A stretch of 64,000 nucleotides of DNA, taken from positions 337,408 to 401,407 of the forward strand of contig CAXIPT010000013.1 of the NCBI GenBank assembly GCA_964030475.1, given 5' to 3'. Shown in pieces: positions 1 through 10,525 of the stretch. The position numbers and the translations under genes are program-made. This DNA comes from Tethya wilhelma (lineage: Eukaryota > Porifera > Demospongiae > Tethyida > Tethyidae). Under the pieces are notes generated by a model. It worked only from the letters and a program-made list of their open reading frames with translations. It was not told the origin of the DNA and did not search any database. Position 1 is the stretch's first letter, and every line of letters begins with the position of its first letter.

Positions 1-996
1 GGTAACTTGCATATAATATTATGAGCCATTCAGGCAATAGAGAAAAAGGACAGTGTGAAATATTAATGGCATGTGACATAATTATTACTACAGCTTCATT
101 CTCCTCCCATTGAATCACACAACATAGCTAGGAGGCCAAGCCTCAGGATGGCTCCACTAACATGGGTGGCGTGATACACAAGTTATTTTATGTCTGTTAA
201 ATAAATACATTGTACTAGTAGCAGACAGAGTCCACTACATACATTGTTGTGGATCATTATGTATGCTCAATGAGTCCACAAAAAACATTATTAGTGTACA
301 CAACAGAGAAAATGTTATCACTATAGAGCTGTTGACTGAATGCAGTTTTCTGCTATAAGTATTTGCACTCAACAAAACACATCTTCAAGAGTCTTCATGA
401 AAAATTCACAGATTTCTATGCACACACATGAAACTCCCTAGATCTAATTTCACATGATTTTGATGAACTTTGCTGAGCTATGAATACAAGACTTAGTGTA
501 TCTACGTTACGTTCGGTAGGCGAAATGACTGTAGGCGAAACCGGAAGTACTATAATATCTATGGCGAAACGTTTATACGAAACCTGACCACATGAACGTA
601 CCAACATTCGATATTCACAACACACTCAAATCTAACCTGCAAACACACTCGTGGTGACTTGGGAAAGCACAACAGTAACACAAACGATAAACACGATAGA
701 GTAAGATCTATTGATCAGATAAAGGCAGCCACCAGTGTACTATGTTCAGTGTCTTGACAACTTGTAGTATCTCAGTATATAAAATTAATGACCACATAAT
801 TTTTCAAACACACTTGATAATGGGTAAGCGTTATTACAAATGCACAATAATTCTTACTTTCTGTTCTCCTGCTACCACTATTTGTGGTATGAAAAATTAA
901 ATTATTATTGTACAACAGGAAGGAGGGTTCACAGTAACTTATAAGTAGAGAGGGAGAAAAAAATTAATGTCCGTAAGTTTTTTCCCATATATCCGC
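1..996. other. Intergenic, no gene recognised
   Basis: This stretch lies downstream of the perforin-2-like gene, which is on the minus strand. It is AT-rich. A patch at about 510-575 contains three spaced copies of GGCGAAA. No open frame shows family-like composition, so none is called. The 3' UTR of the neighbouring gene probably occupies the right-hand end. Confidence 0.5.
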
Positions 997-3273
997 TCAA
1001 GCAGTTTCAGCTGAATCTGTGGGACCTGGTGCATCTGTATTGGCATCAGGTGGGTCATTTATCTGCACGTAACCGCACTGGCGTCTGGTTTTAGCAGCCT
1101 TGTGGTACTTGTAAGCAAACCTTCCAGTGAACACCAGCAGCAGTATCATAGCACCAAGCAGCACTGTACTGATGACCGAAGCAACGGCAACAACTGCACT
1201 GGAGGGGGCTCCATCATTGCTCTGACTTGGGTTTGTGTTGTCACCAGTCCCCTCACCTCCAAGAGCTTCGAGGAGAGCTTGTCCAGTTTTAGAGCCAATC
1301 GATTCTTTGACCCACATCCCATCTTCATTCTTCACCCACATGTTTCCATAGAGACCAAACACGACGAGCGTGTCTGTTATATTGTTCTTGTACTTGGGGC
1401 ATTTTCGAAATGGAGGCAACTTGGCCGGTTGGAGAGCGTCCGAGTTGAAAGCACCTGCATGGACACAAAAGTTGATCTCGCATCCTTCATCAACTGTCAC
1501 AAGATGTTGGGCATAGCCATGTGGACAGGAATGTGGCCAGTTGGAAGGTGAGTCATCGTTTTGACGGGTGTCAGCAAGAGGATTCCCTACCTCACAGCTC
1601 TCAAAACCAGCAAATGGAACAGAGTTGGAGAAGCCTCGTTCGTAGTCGGAGCTTACGCACACCGTGATGTCCTCACCCATGTGTAGAGGGTAGAAGAAAC
1701 GGGGACAAGACATTGCTCCCGTGAGTGGATTTTGACTCGTAGTGGTATAAATTCCACCAAACAAGTAGCCACTGTTCTCATCTATATCTGTACCAGGCAG
1801 AGCAACACACCAGTATGCCTCGTAAAAAGCTTGACTCAAGAAATTTGCAAGCACACTCTGACACTGGCAGCATCGTTTCCATCCTAGAAATCCACAGTGG
1901 TGGCAGACGTTGTTACAAACTGGCTTCTGAGTGACGTGTGTGACTTTTCCCGAATGAAGTTTTACTGGAGTATAGTTCGGAGGACAACTGAAGTTACCAG
2001 TGAGTGGATTGACCTGTTGAGCAGGGTTTGGACCGCCAGTGCAAAGATTCTCAGTATTAAGTTTTGGATCAACTTCACATGTCTGATACACGCCACCAAA
2101 GGTAAAGTTTGTTTCCGGAGGCTCACACGTTCCATCATCCAAGTTGGCTTGGAAGTGAAAGTTCTTTGAGTTAGCATCAGTGCAACCAAGACGAGTGTTC
2201 ACTTTGTAGTATCTGTTGATGGCTCTGTAAACAATGTCCGAGATTTGGCGAACGGTCGTTTCGGGTAGCTCAGGCAGCGAAAATGGGGTGATGGTGAAAT
2301 GAAGAGGATCTCCAGATCGATCGATAGCTACCAGAGCGTCAGGTACTCCTCTTTCCCAATCGGCAAGTGTGAAGTTTGGTTGAAATGGCGGTCCTCCAAT
2401 TGTGACAACCTCAGAGTAGGTTCGATTAGCTAGAAATTTCTTCATTTCAGTTTCTGAGTGCGAATTGGAAAACGAAGAACCGAGAGAGATTTTTCCAAAG
2501 AAATTTGCACTTGCCGAGGCAGTGATGGATGTCGTATCTGACGTGCTGTCTGCAACATACGATGAACGCACAAAATCAGTTTGAGAAATCAGTGCTCCTG
2601 CATCAGCCGATGTGACGTAGTGAGTGCCGTAGTCTCGTACAAGAAGCTCAGCAAGATAGTGTGCATATTCTGTATTGTTGTTCTGCAGATTGGCAGCAAT
2701 GTCAAACACACGAGACTTGAAGGTAGGATGGAGCTGTGTATCAGGTTGGAGTTTGACCGTGTACAGCTTGTGCCTCACTTGGACTCGAGTGGTCTTGGAC
2801 TGATCGTTCACTTGGTGCGTCTTTGTGCTCATGAAGCTCGAAGAGAACTTTCCACTCACCACAGAGAAGAAACTGGCGTGGAAGTTGATGGAAGAAGAAG
2901 TCATAGATGTATAGTTATCCCAGTGGTCAATATATTCAGCAAAGACGTTCACTTTGCTCTCTTGGACGGGCAGAAGGAAGACATTGTCTGGGAGGAGATA
3001 CTTACCGTCTTTTGAGATCTGGCAGCGAGAAAAGTTGTAGAAATGAACCTGTCCCATGTCCAAGTTGCGGAGGTTGTCGAATCCAGCACCAGGCAGCACC
3101 TCCATTTCATAGAGAGGCTGGCTGTCATTTTGCAGAGACTTCACGGGACAATTTCTCACATCTCCAATGGGATACTGTGGAGTAGCAGCAGGAATGGGCA
3201 CTGGAGCTTCCTGTGAAAGGACACAGGCAAGCAGAGAGCTGCACAGGACGAGGTAGCTGTAGAGAATCTGCAT
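997..3273 (-). CDS. MPEG1: Perforin-2 / macrophage-expressed gene 1-like MACPF protein
   Basis: Single uninterrupted 758-residue frame starting at 3273. A signal peptide covers about residues 1-20. The MACPF domain spans about 40-390 and carries the family signature YGTHYV at 215-220. A cysteine-rich middle region follows, then one membrane segment at about 695-720 and a short basic cytoplasmic tail. This order matches perforin-2/MPEG1, a type I membrane protein of phagocytic compartments that oligomerises into pores in engulfed bacteria. Vertebrate MPEG1 also has its coding region in one exon, so the lack of introns fits the family. Several N-glycosylation sequons (for example NYTS, NFTL) suit a luminal domain. 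Seen: signature, signal, membrane segment. Family knowledge: antibacterial role. Inference: immune function in this animal. No damage is visible. Confidence 0.92.
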   Translation of the reverse strand: MQILYSYLVLCSSLLACVLSQEAPVPIPAATPQYPIGDVRNCPVKSLQNDSQPLYEMEVLPGAGFDNLRNLDMGQVHFYNFSRCQISKDGKYLLPDNVFLLPVQESKVNVFAEYIDHWDNYTSMTSSSINFHASFFSVVSGKFSSSFMSTKTHQVNDQSKTTRVQVRHKLYTVKLQPDTQLHPTFKSRVFDIAANLQNNNTEYAHYLAELLVRDYGTHYVTSADAGALISQTDFVRSSYVADSTSDTTSITASASANFFGKISLGSSFSNSHSETEMKKFLANRTYSEVVTIGGPPFQPNFTLADWERGVPDALVAIDRSGDPLHFTITPFSLPELPETTVRQISDIVYRAINRYYKVNTRLGCTDANSKNFHFQANLDDGTCEPPETNFTFGGVYQTCEVDPKLNTENLCTGGPNPAQQVNPLTGNFSCPPNYTPVKLHSGKVTHVTQKPVCNNVCHHCGFLGWKRCCQCQSVLANFLSQAFYEAYWCVALPGTDIDENSGYLFGGIYTTTSQNPLTGAMSCPRFFYPLHMGEDITVCVSSDYERGFSNSVPFAGFESCEVGNPLADTRQNDDSPSNWPHSCPHGYAQHLVTVDEGCEINFCVHAGAFNSDALQPAKLPPFRKCPKYKNNITDTLVVFGLYGNMWVKNEDGMWVKESIGSKTGQALLEALGGEGTGDNTNPSQSNDGAPSSAVVAVASVISTVLLGAMILLLVFTGRFAYKYHKAAKTRRQCGYVQINDPPDANTDAPGPTDSAETA

Positions 3274-3729
3274 GACAGTAGTCTCGCTAGCCAGATTCTC
3301 CGCAAAAAATGGGAGAGGGTGGATCGCGCGTATACTACATTACCGGAATCTGATTCCGGTAACGACCATCTGTTAATGACCACAGTGAGAGATAAGTGGC
3401 GGCAGGAAGCTCTACTCGTCAAAGACTGCGGTACTACAAATCCTTTTGATGACATAGGATTGTATATATAGACCCAGAGGTGGTACGACACGAGTGCGCC
3501 CTTTGAATTTGCTGAGCTGGCAAGTGTGTGCACGTGATCAACTCTCATCGTGCAGCTTCGCCTTGGCATGAGCAGAGGACAGAGCATGAGCTGGCAAGTC
3601 CATTAATTACATTCCAATCATATTAGGATCACAATACTTCGAAGCCAGACAGCTTTGCAACTTACAATGACCCCTGGGTAAGCCCCTACCACCTTATACG
3701 GAAAGTTTGAGCAATTACGCAAAAATGCT

Positions 3730-3741
3730 TGCGCATGCGCA
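3730..3741. promoter_or_regulatory. NRF1-type palindrome TGCGCATGCGCA
   Basis: Exact 12-bp palindrome matching the nuclear respiratory factor 1 (NRF1) consensus, 105 bp before the TRPA-like start codon. The same 12 bases recur at 14481, 20720, 42305 and 63848. Confidence 0.65.
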
Positions 3742-3753
3742 TTTCAGATCGGG

Positions 3754-3766
3754 TTAACCTTTGAAC
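3754..3766. promoter_or_regulatory. DR1-like nuclear receptor site
   Basis: The bases TTAACCTTTGAAC read on the other strand as GTTCAAAGGTTAA. This is a degenerate direct repeat spaced by one base (DR1), the kind bound by HNF4/RXR-type receptors. It sits 12 bp after the NRF1-type palindrome and about 30 bp before TATAAAA at 3796-3802. Confidence 0.35.
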
Positions 3767-3845
3767 GGGTAAAGGTTACTATCCTCATCTCACTGTATAA
3801 AAATGCGAAAAGCTTCTCTGGCTACCTTGTATCTTAGTACTACTG

Positions 3846-6800
3846 ATGGCCACCTTGGAGGGAACTGTGGAGGGGGACTCAGCTGAGTCTCCACGCACAA
3901 GCATACATCTACTGAACCTCTCCAAACACGCAACAAAGATCTCTCTTCGTCAGGTAAAATGTAATGCATGGTAAGCTTACAAATGATCAGCTCCAGTAGA
4001 ATCTTTGTAATGTATTTGAGGTAGATTGTATGGTCAGTGTCTGAATACTGATTTCAGGAGTCTCAGCATGATGTATTTAATTTTTGGTAATACAGGCTGC
4101 TAGAGACAACCGGCTTGATGTGGTTGAATCCCATCTGAGGTTGCTACCCAAGAGAAATCGTGGCAAAGTGCTAAACCGCAAAGATGAACATGGATATGCA
4201 GCGATCCACTATGCTGCAAAGTTCAATCGCTACAAAATCATGACACTACTAGTAGCAGCTGGAGCAGGTATGAAACTGTTATGATTGTAATTTATTGTTA
4301 TACTTTGATTGTTAAAGTTCTAGTATGACTGTCAGACATTGTGTTACAATGCCATGTGAAGTTTCGAGGGTACGTAACAATAGTAAATTGTTTGAGATAT
4401 AGAGGTCCAGACTGTTTATTTATTGGGCCATGGACATTGATGACAAAACATTGACAAAAGTTGTACATAGTCACCAGTGTATGGATATGTTTTGGGTTAG
4501 CTTGTCCACAACAGAACTCTTCACTAGCGTTTTTTGCACAATTCGTCTTGTGTATATAGTATAGTAATTTTGTCATCAAATTGTAATGGTTTCAGTAACT
4601 CAAGATGTCTTTATACAACCTGCAGATGCTGAACTTCAAACTGAAGAAGAAAAGTTCACTCCACTTCATCTGAGTGCAAGATATCAACCTCGTTACTATG
4701 ACTACGACATTCAACAGCAAGAAACTGAAGAAGAAAATCGTATTGAAGCTGATTCTGAAGAGCCAGAAGAAGAAGAAGAAGAAGAAGAAGATGTGTCTTA
4801 TTTGGCTTCAAGCAGGAAGTCTACCAAGTTTCTGGTCAAAGCATGTCGAGTTGATGTAAGTACATGGGATGTGATCTGTGAAGTATAGGTTCAGAGTTTG
4901 TGAGGAATCTGATGCCATGCACAAGTATGGGTGCAAATACCTTGGTCAGTTAGTGCCATGTTTATGGACCAACCCATGTACTGGAATGTGATAATTCTGC
5001 CAGAGGTCATGTCTATTTTAGCTCATGAACTCTGCAGTCTTGATGCCATTGTGTTGCATACATGTGCTTTGTACTTGATCTGTATGTATGACTGCATAAG
5101 AATTATATATTAACTATACTCTGAACTGTGAACTTTGTATACAATACAGGTCAGTGCAAGGGCTCTCTTTGGTGTCACTCCACTTCATTTGGCCTGTCAG
5201 CGTGGCAACGTAGCTACAGTAAAAATTTTGCTAAATTCTCGGCAGATGGTAGATTTGAATACCACTGATGACAATTTAGATACCCCCCTTCACGAGGCCT
5301 GCCGGTATGGAGAGGCAGAGATTGTTGAAATGCTGCTTCAAACAATGAGAGAGATTGGCTACATAGATCTTAACTATCCCAATGCTATCAGACAGACGCC
5401 TCTACACAATGCCTGCCGTGAAGGCTACCCTGATGTAGTCAAGCTCTTGCTATCATATGGGTCTAAGCAACGCAGTGAGCTTGTGAATGCTCAGGACAAC
5501 GAGTTTAACACTCCACTTCATCTTGCTTGTGAGAGTGGGGAGGAGAAGATTGTATGTACACTTCTAGACAATGGAGCCGATCCACACATTCCCAAAGATA
5601 AAGGTCTCACTCCAATCCACATTGCAGCTCGATTTGGGTACGTGAAGGTCGTGGAGAGACTGCTCAAATCCGAAGAAGACGTCATTAATGCCTTGGACCT
5701 CTACCAACAGACTCCAATTCACTCTGCTGCCAGGTTCAATCAACCAGAGATGGTGGACTATCTCCTAAACAAGTGAGTTGATTGGAGTTATATAAAATGA
5801 TAACATACATGTACATTGGTCCAAGCATGTAGCTCACAATCTTTTCCCTGATTTCATATAGAGGTGCTGATATGGAGGCAGTTGATGTGGACTCCTACAC
5901 TCCACTCATGACAGCTGCAGCTTATGGGCAGACTCTTGCCTTCAAACGACTTTTAGACAGAGGAGCTCGTACAGATGTTCTGGACAAGGAGGGCAAGAGC
6001 ATCGTCTTTCTTGCAGCTGAATACGATCATGTTCCCATTCTCAAGGTATTATGATTATACAACACTTAAAGTTTATATTATATGACATAACATCATCGTC
6101 TGCACATGTTATCATAGATTATTGTCCGTGATGTTAAAGGAGCTAAGCTCTGTGCCACTCCTGATGCTAGCTTCAACACACCTCTCCATGTGGCAGCAGA
6201 GAAGGGCAATCTAGCTTCAGTGAGAGTCCTGCTCAACTCAGGTTTTCGCTTTGTCAAACAGGCTGTGAAGAATACTCTCGACAAGACACCAACTCACCTT
6301 GCAACAGAGAATGGGCACGTCCCGTGAGTGATTTGGACATCTATGTGAATGGCACAGTGTTGTATACTTGAGAAGTGAATTACTAATATTTTTTGTGTTA
6401 TGCTCTGTTTATTAGTGTGGTTCGTGAGCTGATACACCATCGTAGAGACACAGTCAGCGATGAAGATGAAGATGGCAACACTCCACTGCATCTTGCTTGC
6501 ATCAAGGGATATCCTGAAGTAGCCAAACTCCTAGTGAATGCTGAGGCAGATGTGGAAGCTAGGTATAGATGATAACAGAACCATTAATACACACACAATA
6601 CAATTATTGTCTTTCTATCTTCTCACAGGAATGTCAATCTATGGACCCCAGTGTACTGTGCTGCCAGCAATGGCCACGAAGAACTTGTTCAACTGCTGAT
6701 AAACTTCAAAGCGGAAATCGATTGCACCGATAGAATCACAATCACCCCTCTTCACCTGGCATCTCAAGAAGGCCACGTGAATGTTGTCAATGTTCTCTTG

Positions 6801-8264
6801 AAGAACAATGCCAACGTGCAAAACCTGGACCGACGACGGTACAATGCACTAGACCTGGCTATTGAGAATGGCCATGAGTAAGTTTGAAGAGAACTCTCCA
6901 AAATAAGCAAAAAAAAATTAGCTTAAAGTGACAACAGATAAGTTAGTACTTACCTTAATATGCAGTACTGTGCTCAATGTTTCCAATATCTGCCATTTTT
7001 AGAGATGTTGCTATGGCTATTATCAAGAGCCCACAGTGGAGAGATGCCTTGAGGAACACCACTAAAGATGCTTCCACCAACGTGGAGACAACCCCTCTGA
7101 GAAAACTGATCAGAAGTATGCCAGGTGTGTTTCCAATTTTTTTGGTGTGCATGTCTCTAGATCTGGTTTCATAAGAATAAATTATTAATCATTTAGATGT
7201 CTTTGCTCATGCATACCCTTGCCAATTGATCATTTTCTAAACTATAGTTTTTTTCTTCTCTTTCTCCTCATGCAGCTGTTGCAATGGAAGTGTTCAACAA
7301 TTGCACAGAGTTAAATGCAGTCAATGGGGACAACACCCATCGAGATGCCACTATTAGCTATGACTATGAATTTCTAGAAGATTATAGAGATCCAATGGAA
7401 AAACAAGGAGGCATACGAAGAAGACTGACAAGGTAGGAAAGAGCTACACCTATGTCCTGTATCATTCTGCTATGCGTACAAAAATGAAGTAATTTATTAA
7501 AGTTCCAGCTCTCTGAAGAAATGTCTAATTAATTATGCGATGTGATTTTCAGGCGCTATGGAGCTAAGAGGCTTGAGAGTCTTAATGAGGATGGAGATTC
7601 TATTGACGGTGAGGAGGCTGGTGGTTGTGCAAGAGTCGTGAAATGTCTTCGCTCTAATGAGAGTAGCAGTGAATTCTCAACCACTTGGGGTCCAGTTGGG
7701 TTCAATAAAGCTAACCATCCTCTCTCCATTATGGTGAGTGAATGATGATGGCCGATTTTAATGTGGAGATACTTTTGAAACATCTTAATGCATGCTCATC
7801 TTACTTCTAGGCTGATTGTGAACGCACTGAACTCTTGCTGCACCCACTGATCACCAGTTTGTTGTACTACAAGTGGAATTCTCATGCTCGCATTTGGTTT
7901 TACGGCAACTTTATTTGCTACCTTGTGTTTCTCTTCTTCCTCACTTTGTATGCATTGCTCCTTCTCAACCCACAGAGCAACACATGTAAGGCATTAGGTT
8001 TAACATTTGTTTATAATACTGTATACTGTATACTGTATACTGATTATATACTTTAGTATCGTGTGATATCTGTGTGTTAACTATTAGGCACATCCGTTTT
8101 CAATGGAACATTTGGCAATAGAAGTGGCCTATTGGGGAACCTCTCAAATCAAAGTCTACTCACTGAAGAAGAGCTACAAGAAGAAGTTTGTGATAGCTTT
8201 CAAAACGATGATGCTGAACAGGACACTTTGCTGTTGTGTGGAGTCTGTGGTACGACATAGCTCA

Positions 8265-8305
<41 letters not shown>

Positions 8306-10208
8306 ACACACACATTTTCCTTTTCATAAACTTCACGCATGCTTGCACTCCTTTAGAAGGGTCAAGTGCCTCTTTTCCAGTCCTCTATATCTCTGCAGTT
8401 GTGATCATCCTAATAGCCTTCTTGCGTCTCATTTACAACGCATTTCAGCTCTTCAGACTGAAACTGTCCTACTTCTTTGACGGCATCAACTGGGTTGATT
8501 GCATCCTCTTCACCCTTTCCTTCATCTTTGCCTGGACTTTCCACACCAGCTGTCTGTGTCCCCACAGATGGCAGTGGCAGATCGGAGCAGCTGCAGTGTT
8601 TCTCGCTTGGATCAATTTGATCATCTTTGCCCGCAAGCTTCCCCAGACAGGTATTTTTGTTGTTGTTTTTTTTTTTTAATGTTTGTTATAGTAATAGTAG
8701 AGAAACTTAATAAGTTCCATAGATGCATATATGACTGTGTGAAATTTAGTTTTTTTTCTTGTTTATTTGTTTTTATTTTTGTTTTTCCCTTGTAGGAATA
8801 TACGTACTCATGCTTCAGGACATATTTCATACCCTGCTAAAAATGATGGTGCTATCTTTTGTACTGGTCATTGCCTTCTCTCTCGCCTTCTACATGACCT
8901 TTTTTGAGCCCGGCATCGAATCCTCTCGCTCTCCTTTTGCCACTCCCGGTCGTGCCATCATCAAGACCATGACAATGACCACGGGAGAGTTTGACTATGA
9001 TAGTATCTTCAGACAGACCCCTGGGGGGCTACCTCCAGGGACTACTGACATCCCCCCGGAGCTCCCCTTCCTGCCCATTTCTTTTATACTGTGGATTATT
9101 TTTGTCATTATCATGCCCATCCTTCTCACAAACCTCTTGGTGAGTGTGCAGGATTGGAAATCTTGTTACGATTATCATGATAGTTTTTTTTTGATTCGTG
9201 ACGTAGGTCGGTTTGGCTGTTGACGACATTAAAGGTATCCAGGAAGCAGCACAACACAAGAGACTTGCATTAAAGGTAAAGAAGCTGTGATCTTTACTTA
9301 CACACTGGTTTAGTTCAGAATTATCATGGCTTTGTAGCTATCAAGCTGTTAAATTTAAAAGAAATAAAAACCAAAATTACAGCTAATATTATGTGGTTTA
9401 TTGACTTTATTCCTTATAATTGAAGGGCTCAGAAGCAAAGTGGTCTATCCCCGATTGAAATATGGGAAATTGTCTGAAAAGCCTAAAAATTAATAAAAAT
9501 GATACACCCCCCTCTACCAAATTGACCAAAATTTTAAAATACTAAATGATCTCCAGCTCTTAAAATGAATTTTAAGAGTATTCCCCTCTAAGGGGGGTGA
9601 AATCAGGGATTTGTGGGTTAGACCACTTTGCTTCTGAGCCCTTCAATTATTATGTGTGATAAATGATGACCTCCTACTACTGTAGGTTGAAGTGATTGTG
9701 AACATCGAGGAGTTACTCCCATCTCGCATCCGTCGTTACTTTGTCGTTGGTAGTGGTCATGTATACCCCAACAGACGCTTTGGACTCTGGGACTGGTTCA
9801 AATACTTGGCCTTTAAGGAGACCCAGCCACGATATGATTCACCTGGCAACATACAGTCTCTCAGAGCTGGATATTTGGTTAGGAAGATGATTATTTTAAG
9901 AGGCACACACACACACATACACACACACGCACACACACATGCACACACACACATGCACACACACACACACACGCACACACACACTGTCCATTCCACTTCA
10001 GACTCCTGTTGAACAGATGCAAGCTCAGACAACCAAATTAACAAAAGATGTAAAGAAGATGAAAGGAGCTATTGGTGAACTGAGCAAGAAGGTACAAGTG
10101 TTGGATGTTCTAGAGAACTATGTCAAACTAATGGCTCTCAAACAAGGCATCACACCTGAGCAAGTCGAGGAGAGAGATGACAATGGAAAAGAACCAACTG
10201 GTCAATGA
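3846..10208 (+). CDS. TRPA1-like ankyrin-repeat cation channel
   Basis: 18 exons, 1273 residues: 3846-3953, 4096-4267, 4626-4855, 5150-5772, 5862-6045, 6118-6323, 6416-6562, 6629-6877, 7003-7124, 7276-7432, 7553-7733, 7811-7985, 8088-8249, 8357-8650, 8796-9139, 9207-9275, 9686-9877, 10002-10208. All joins keep frame. A long ankyrin-repeat array occupies about residues 37-690 and is interrupted near 130-165 by an acidic run of Glu. Six membrane segments follow (S1 about 815-835, S2-S4 in exon 14, S5-pore-S6 in exon 15). The pore segment has KTMTMTTGEF, resembling TRPA pore loops, and S6 runs into NLLVGLAVDDI, close to the TRPA post-S6 sequence. The C-terminus is coiled coil. TRPA channels are tetrameric cation channels gated by irritants or temperature. 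Whether the electrophile-sensing cysteines before S1 are conserved needs an alignment. The start is the first in-frame ATG after a TATA-like box. Confidence 0.9.
8266..8314 (+). repeat. (CA)n microsatellite, TRPA-like intron 13
   Basis: Nearly pure CA repeat on the sense strand, just after the donor at 8250 and about 40 bp before the acceptor that opens exon 14. Confidence 0.95.
9416..9650. mobile_element. MITE with 31-bp terminal inverted repeats
   Basis: The ends of this 235-bp segment, which lies within TRPA-like intron 16, are inverted copies of each other. The left end reads ATAATTGAAGGGCTCAGAAG from 9416 and the right end is its reverse complement ending at 9650. The arms match over about 31 bp. 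There is no coding potential inside. The structure fits a small non-autonomous DNA transposon. A flanking TA is possible but not certain as the target duplication. Confidence 0.8.
9904..9984 (+). repeat. (CA)n microsatellite before TRPA-like exon 18
   Basis: Imperfect CA repeat with occasional TA, GC and TG steps. It ends 17 bp before the acceptor at 10001 and takes up most of the intron. Confidence 0.95.
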
Positions 10209-10525
10209 TACATCAATCAGCATCCAGTTCACAACTAACATTTTGCAGGAACAGTCATACCAGTATCTCATTTTGCTGTCATATTTTGCAATCATTTTTA
10301 TGCCAAATTCAGGATTTTAAATCAATAATAATTATAAGCAGCAAAGAGACAAGCTTGCCATTTCCTTGCATTGAACTATAACATGGAATTCTAAAGACCT
10401 GGGTTCTAATCACAGCTAAATTTCAAAATATTTTTTCCAATGATGCTTCAACTTAACCAGCCCCGCCCACTTATGTCACGTGATCGTGAATCTTCTTAGA
10501 AAAGCCACAAGAAACAGAAGCTGAA
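10209..10525. other. Intergenic: TRPA-like 3' end and promoter of the beta-helix gene
   Basis: These 317 bp lie between two genes on the same strand. The right half holds the promoter of the next gene: an E-box CACGTG at 10477-10482, 44 bp before the start codon, with a CCGCCC box a few bases upstream. Nothing else is recognised. Confidence 0.5.

Larger units (their letters stand above)
3274..3845. promoter_or_regulatory. Divergent promoter region between MPEG1-like and TRPA-like genes
   Basis: These 572 bp separate two outward-reading genes and so must contain both promoters. An E-box CACGTG lies at 3531-3536. A TATA-like tract on the minus strand lies near 3465-3475, on the MPEG1 side. On the TRPA side there is a 12-bp palindrome at 3730-3741, a direct repeat at 3754-3766 and TATAAAA at 3796-3802. 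These sites are listed separately. Confidence 0.6.

Noticed and set aside
416..625. 69-residue minus-strand frame
   Set aside because: No recognisable family, low-complexity flank and no splice or promoter context.
1102..1551. 149-residue plus-strand frame
   Set aside because: It is antisense to the perforin-2-like gene, which has clear domains. No signal of its own.
8103..8480. His-Thr repeat proteins at this and other CA tracts (also 9692, 32064, 35331, 51732)
   Set aside because: They are translations of CA microsatellites joined to neighbouring intron or exon sequence.
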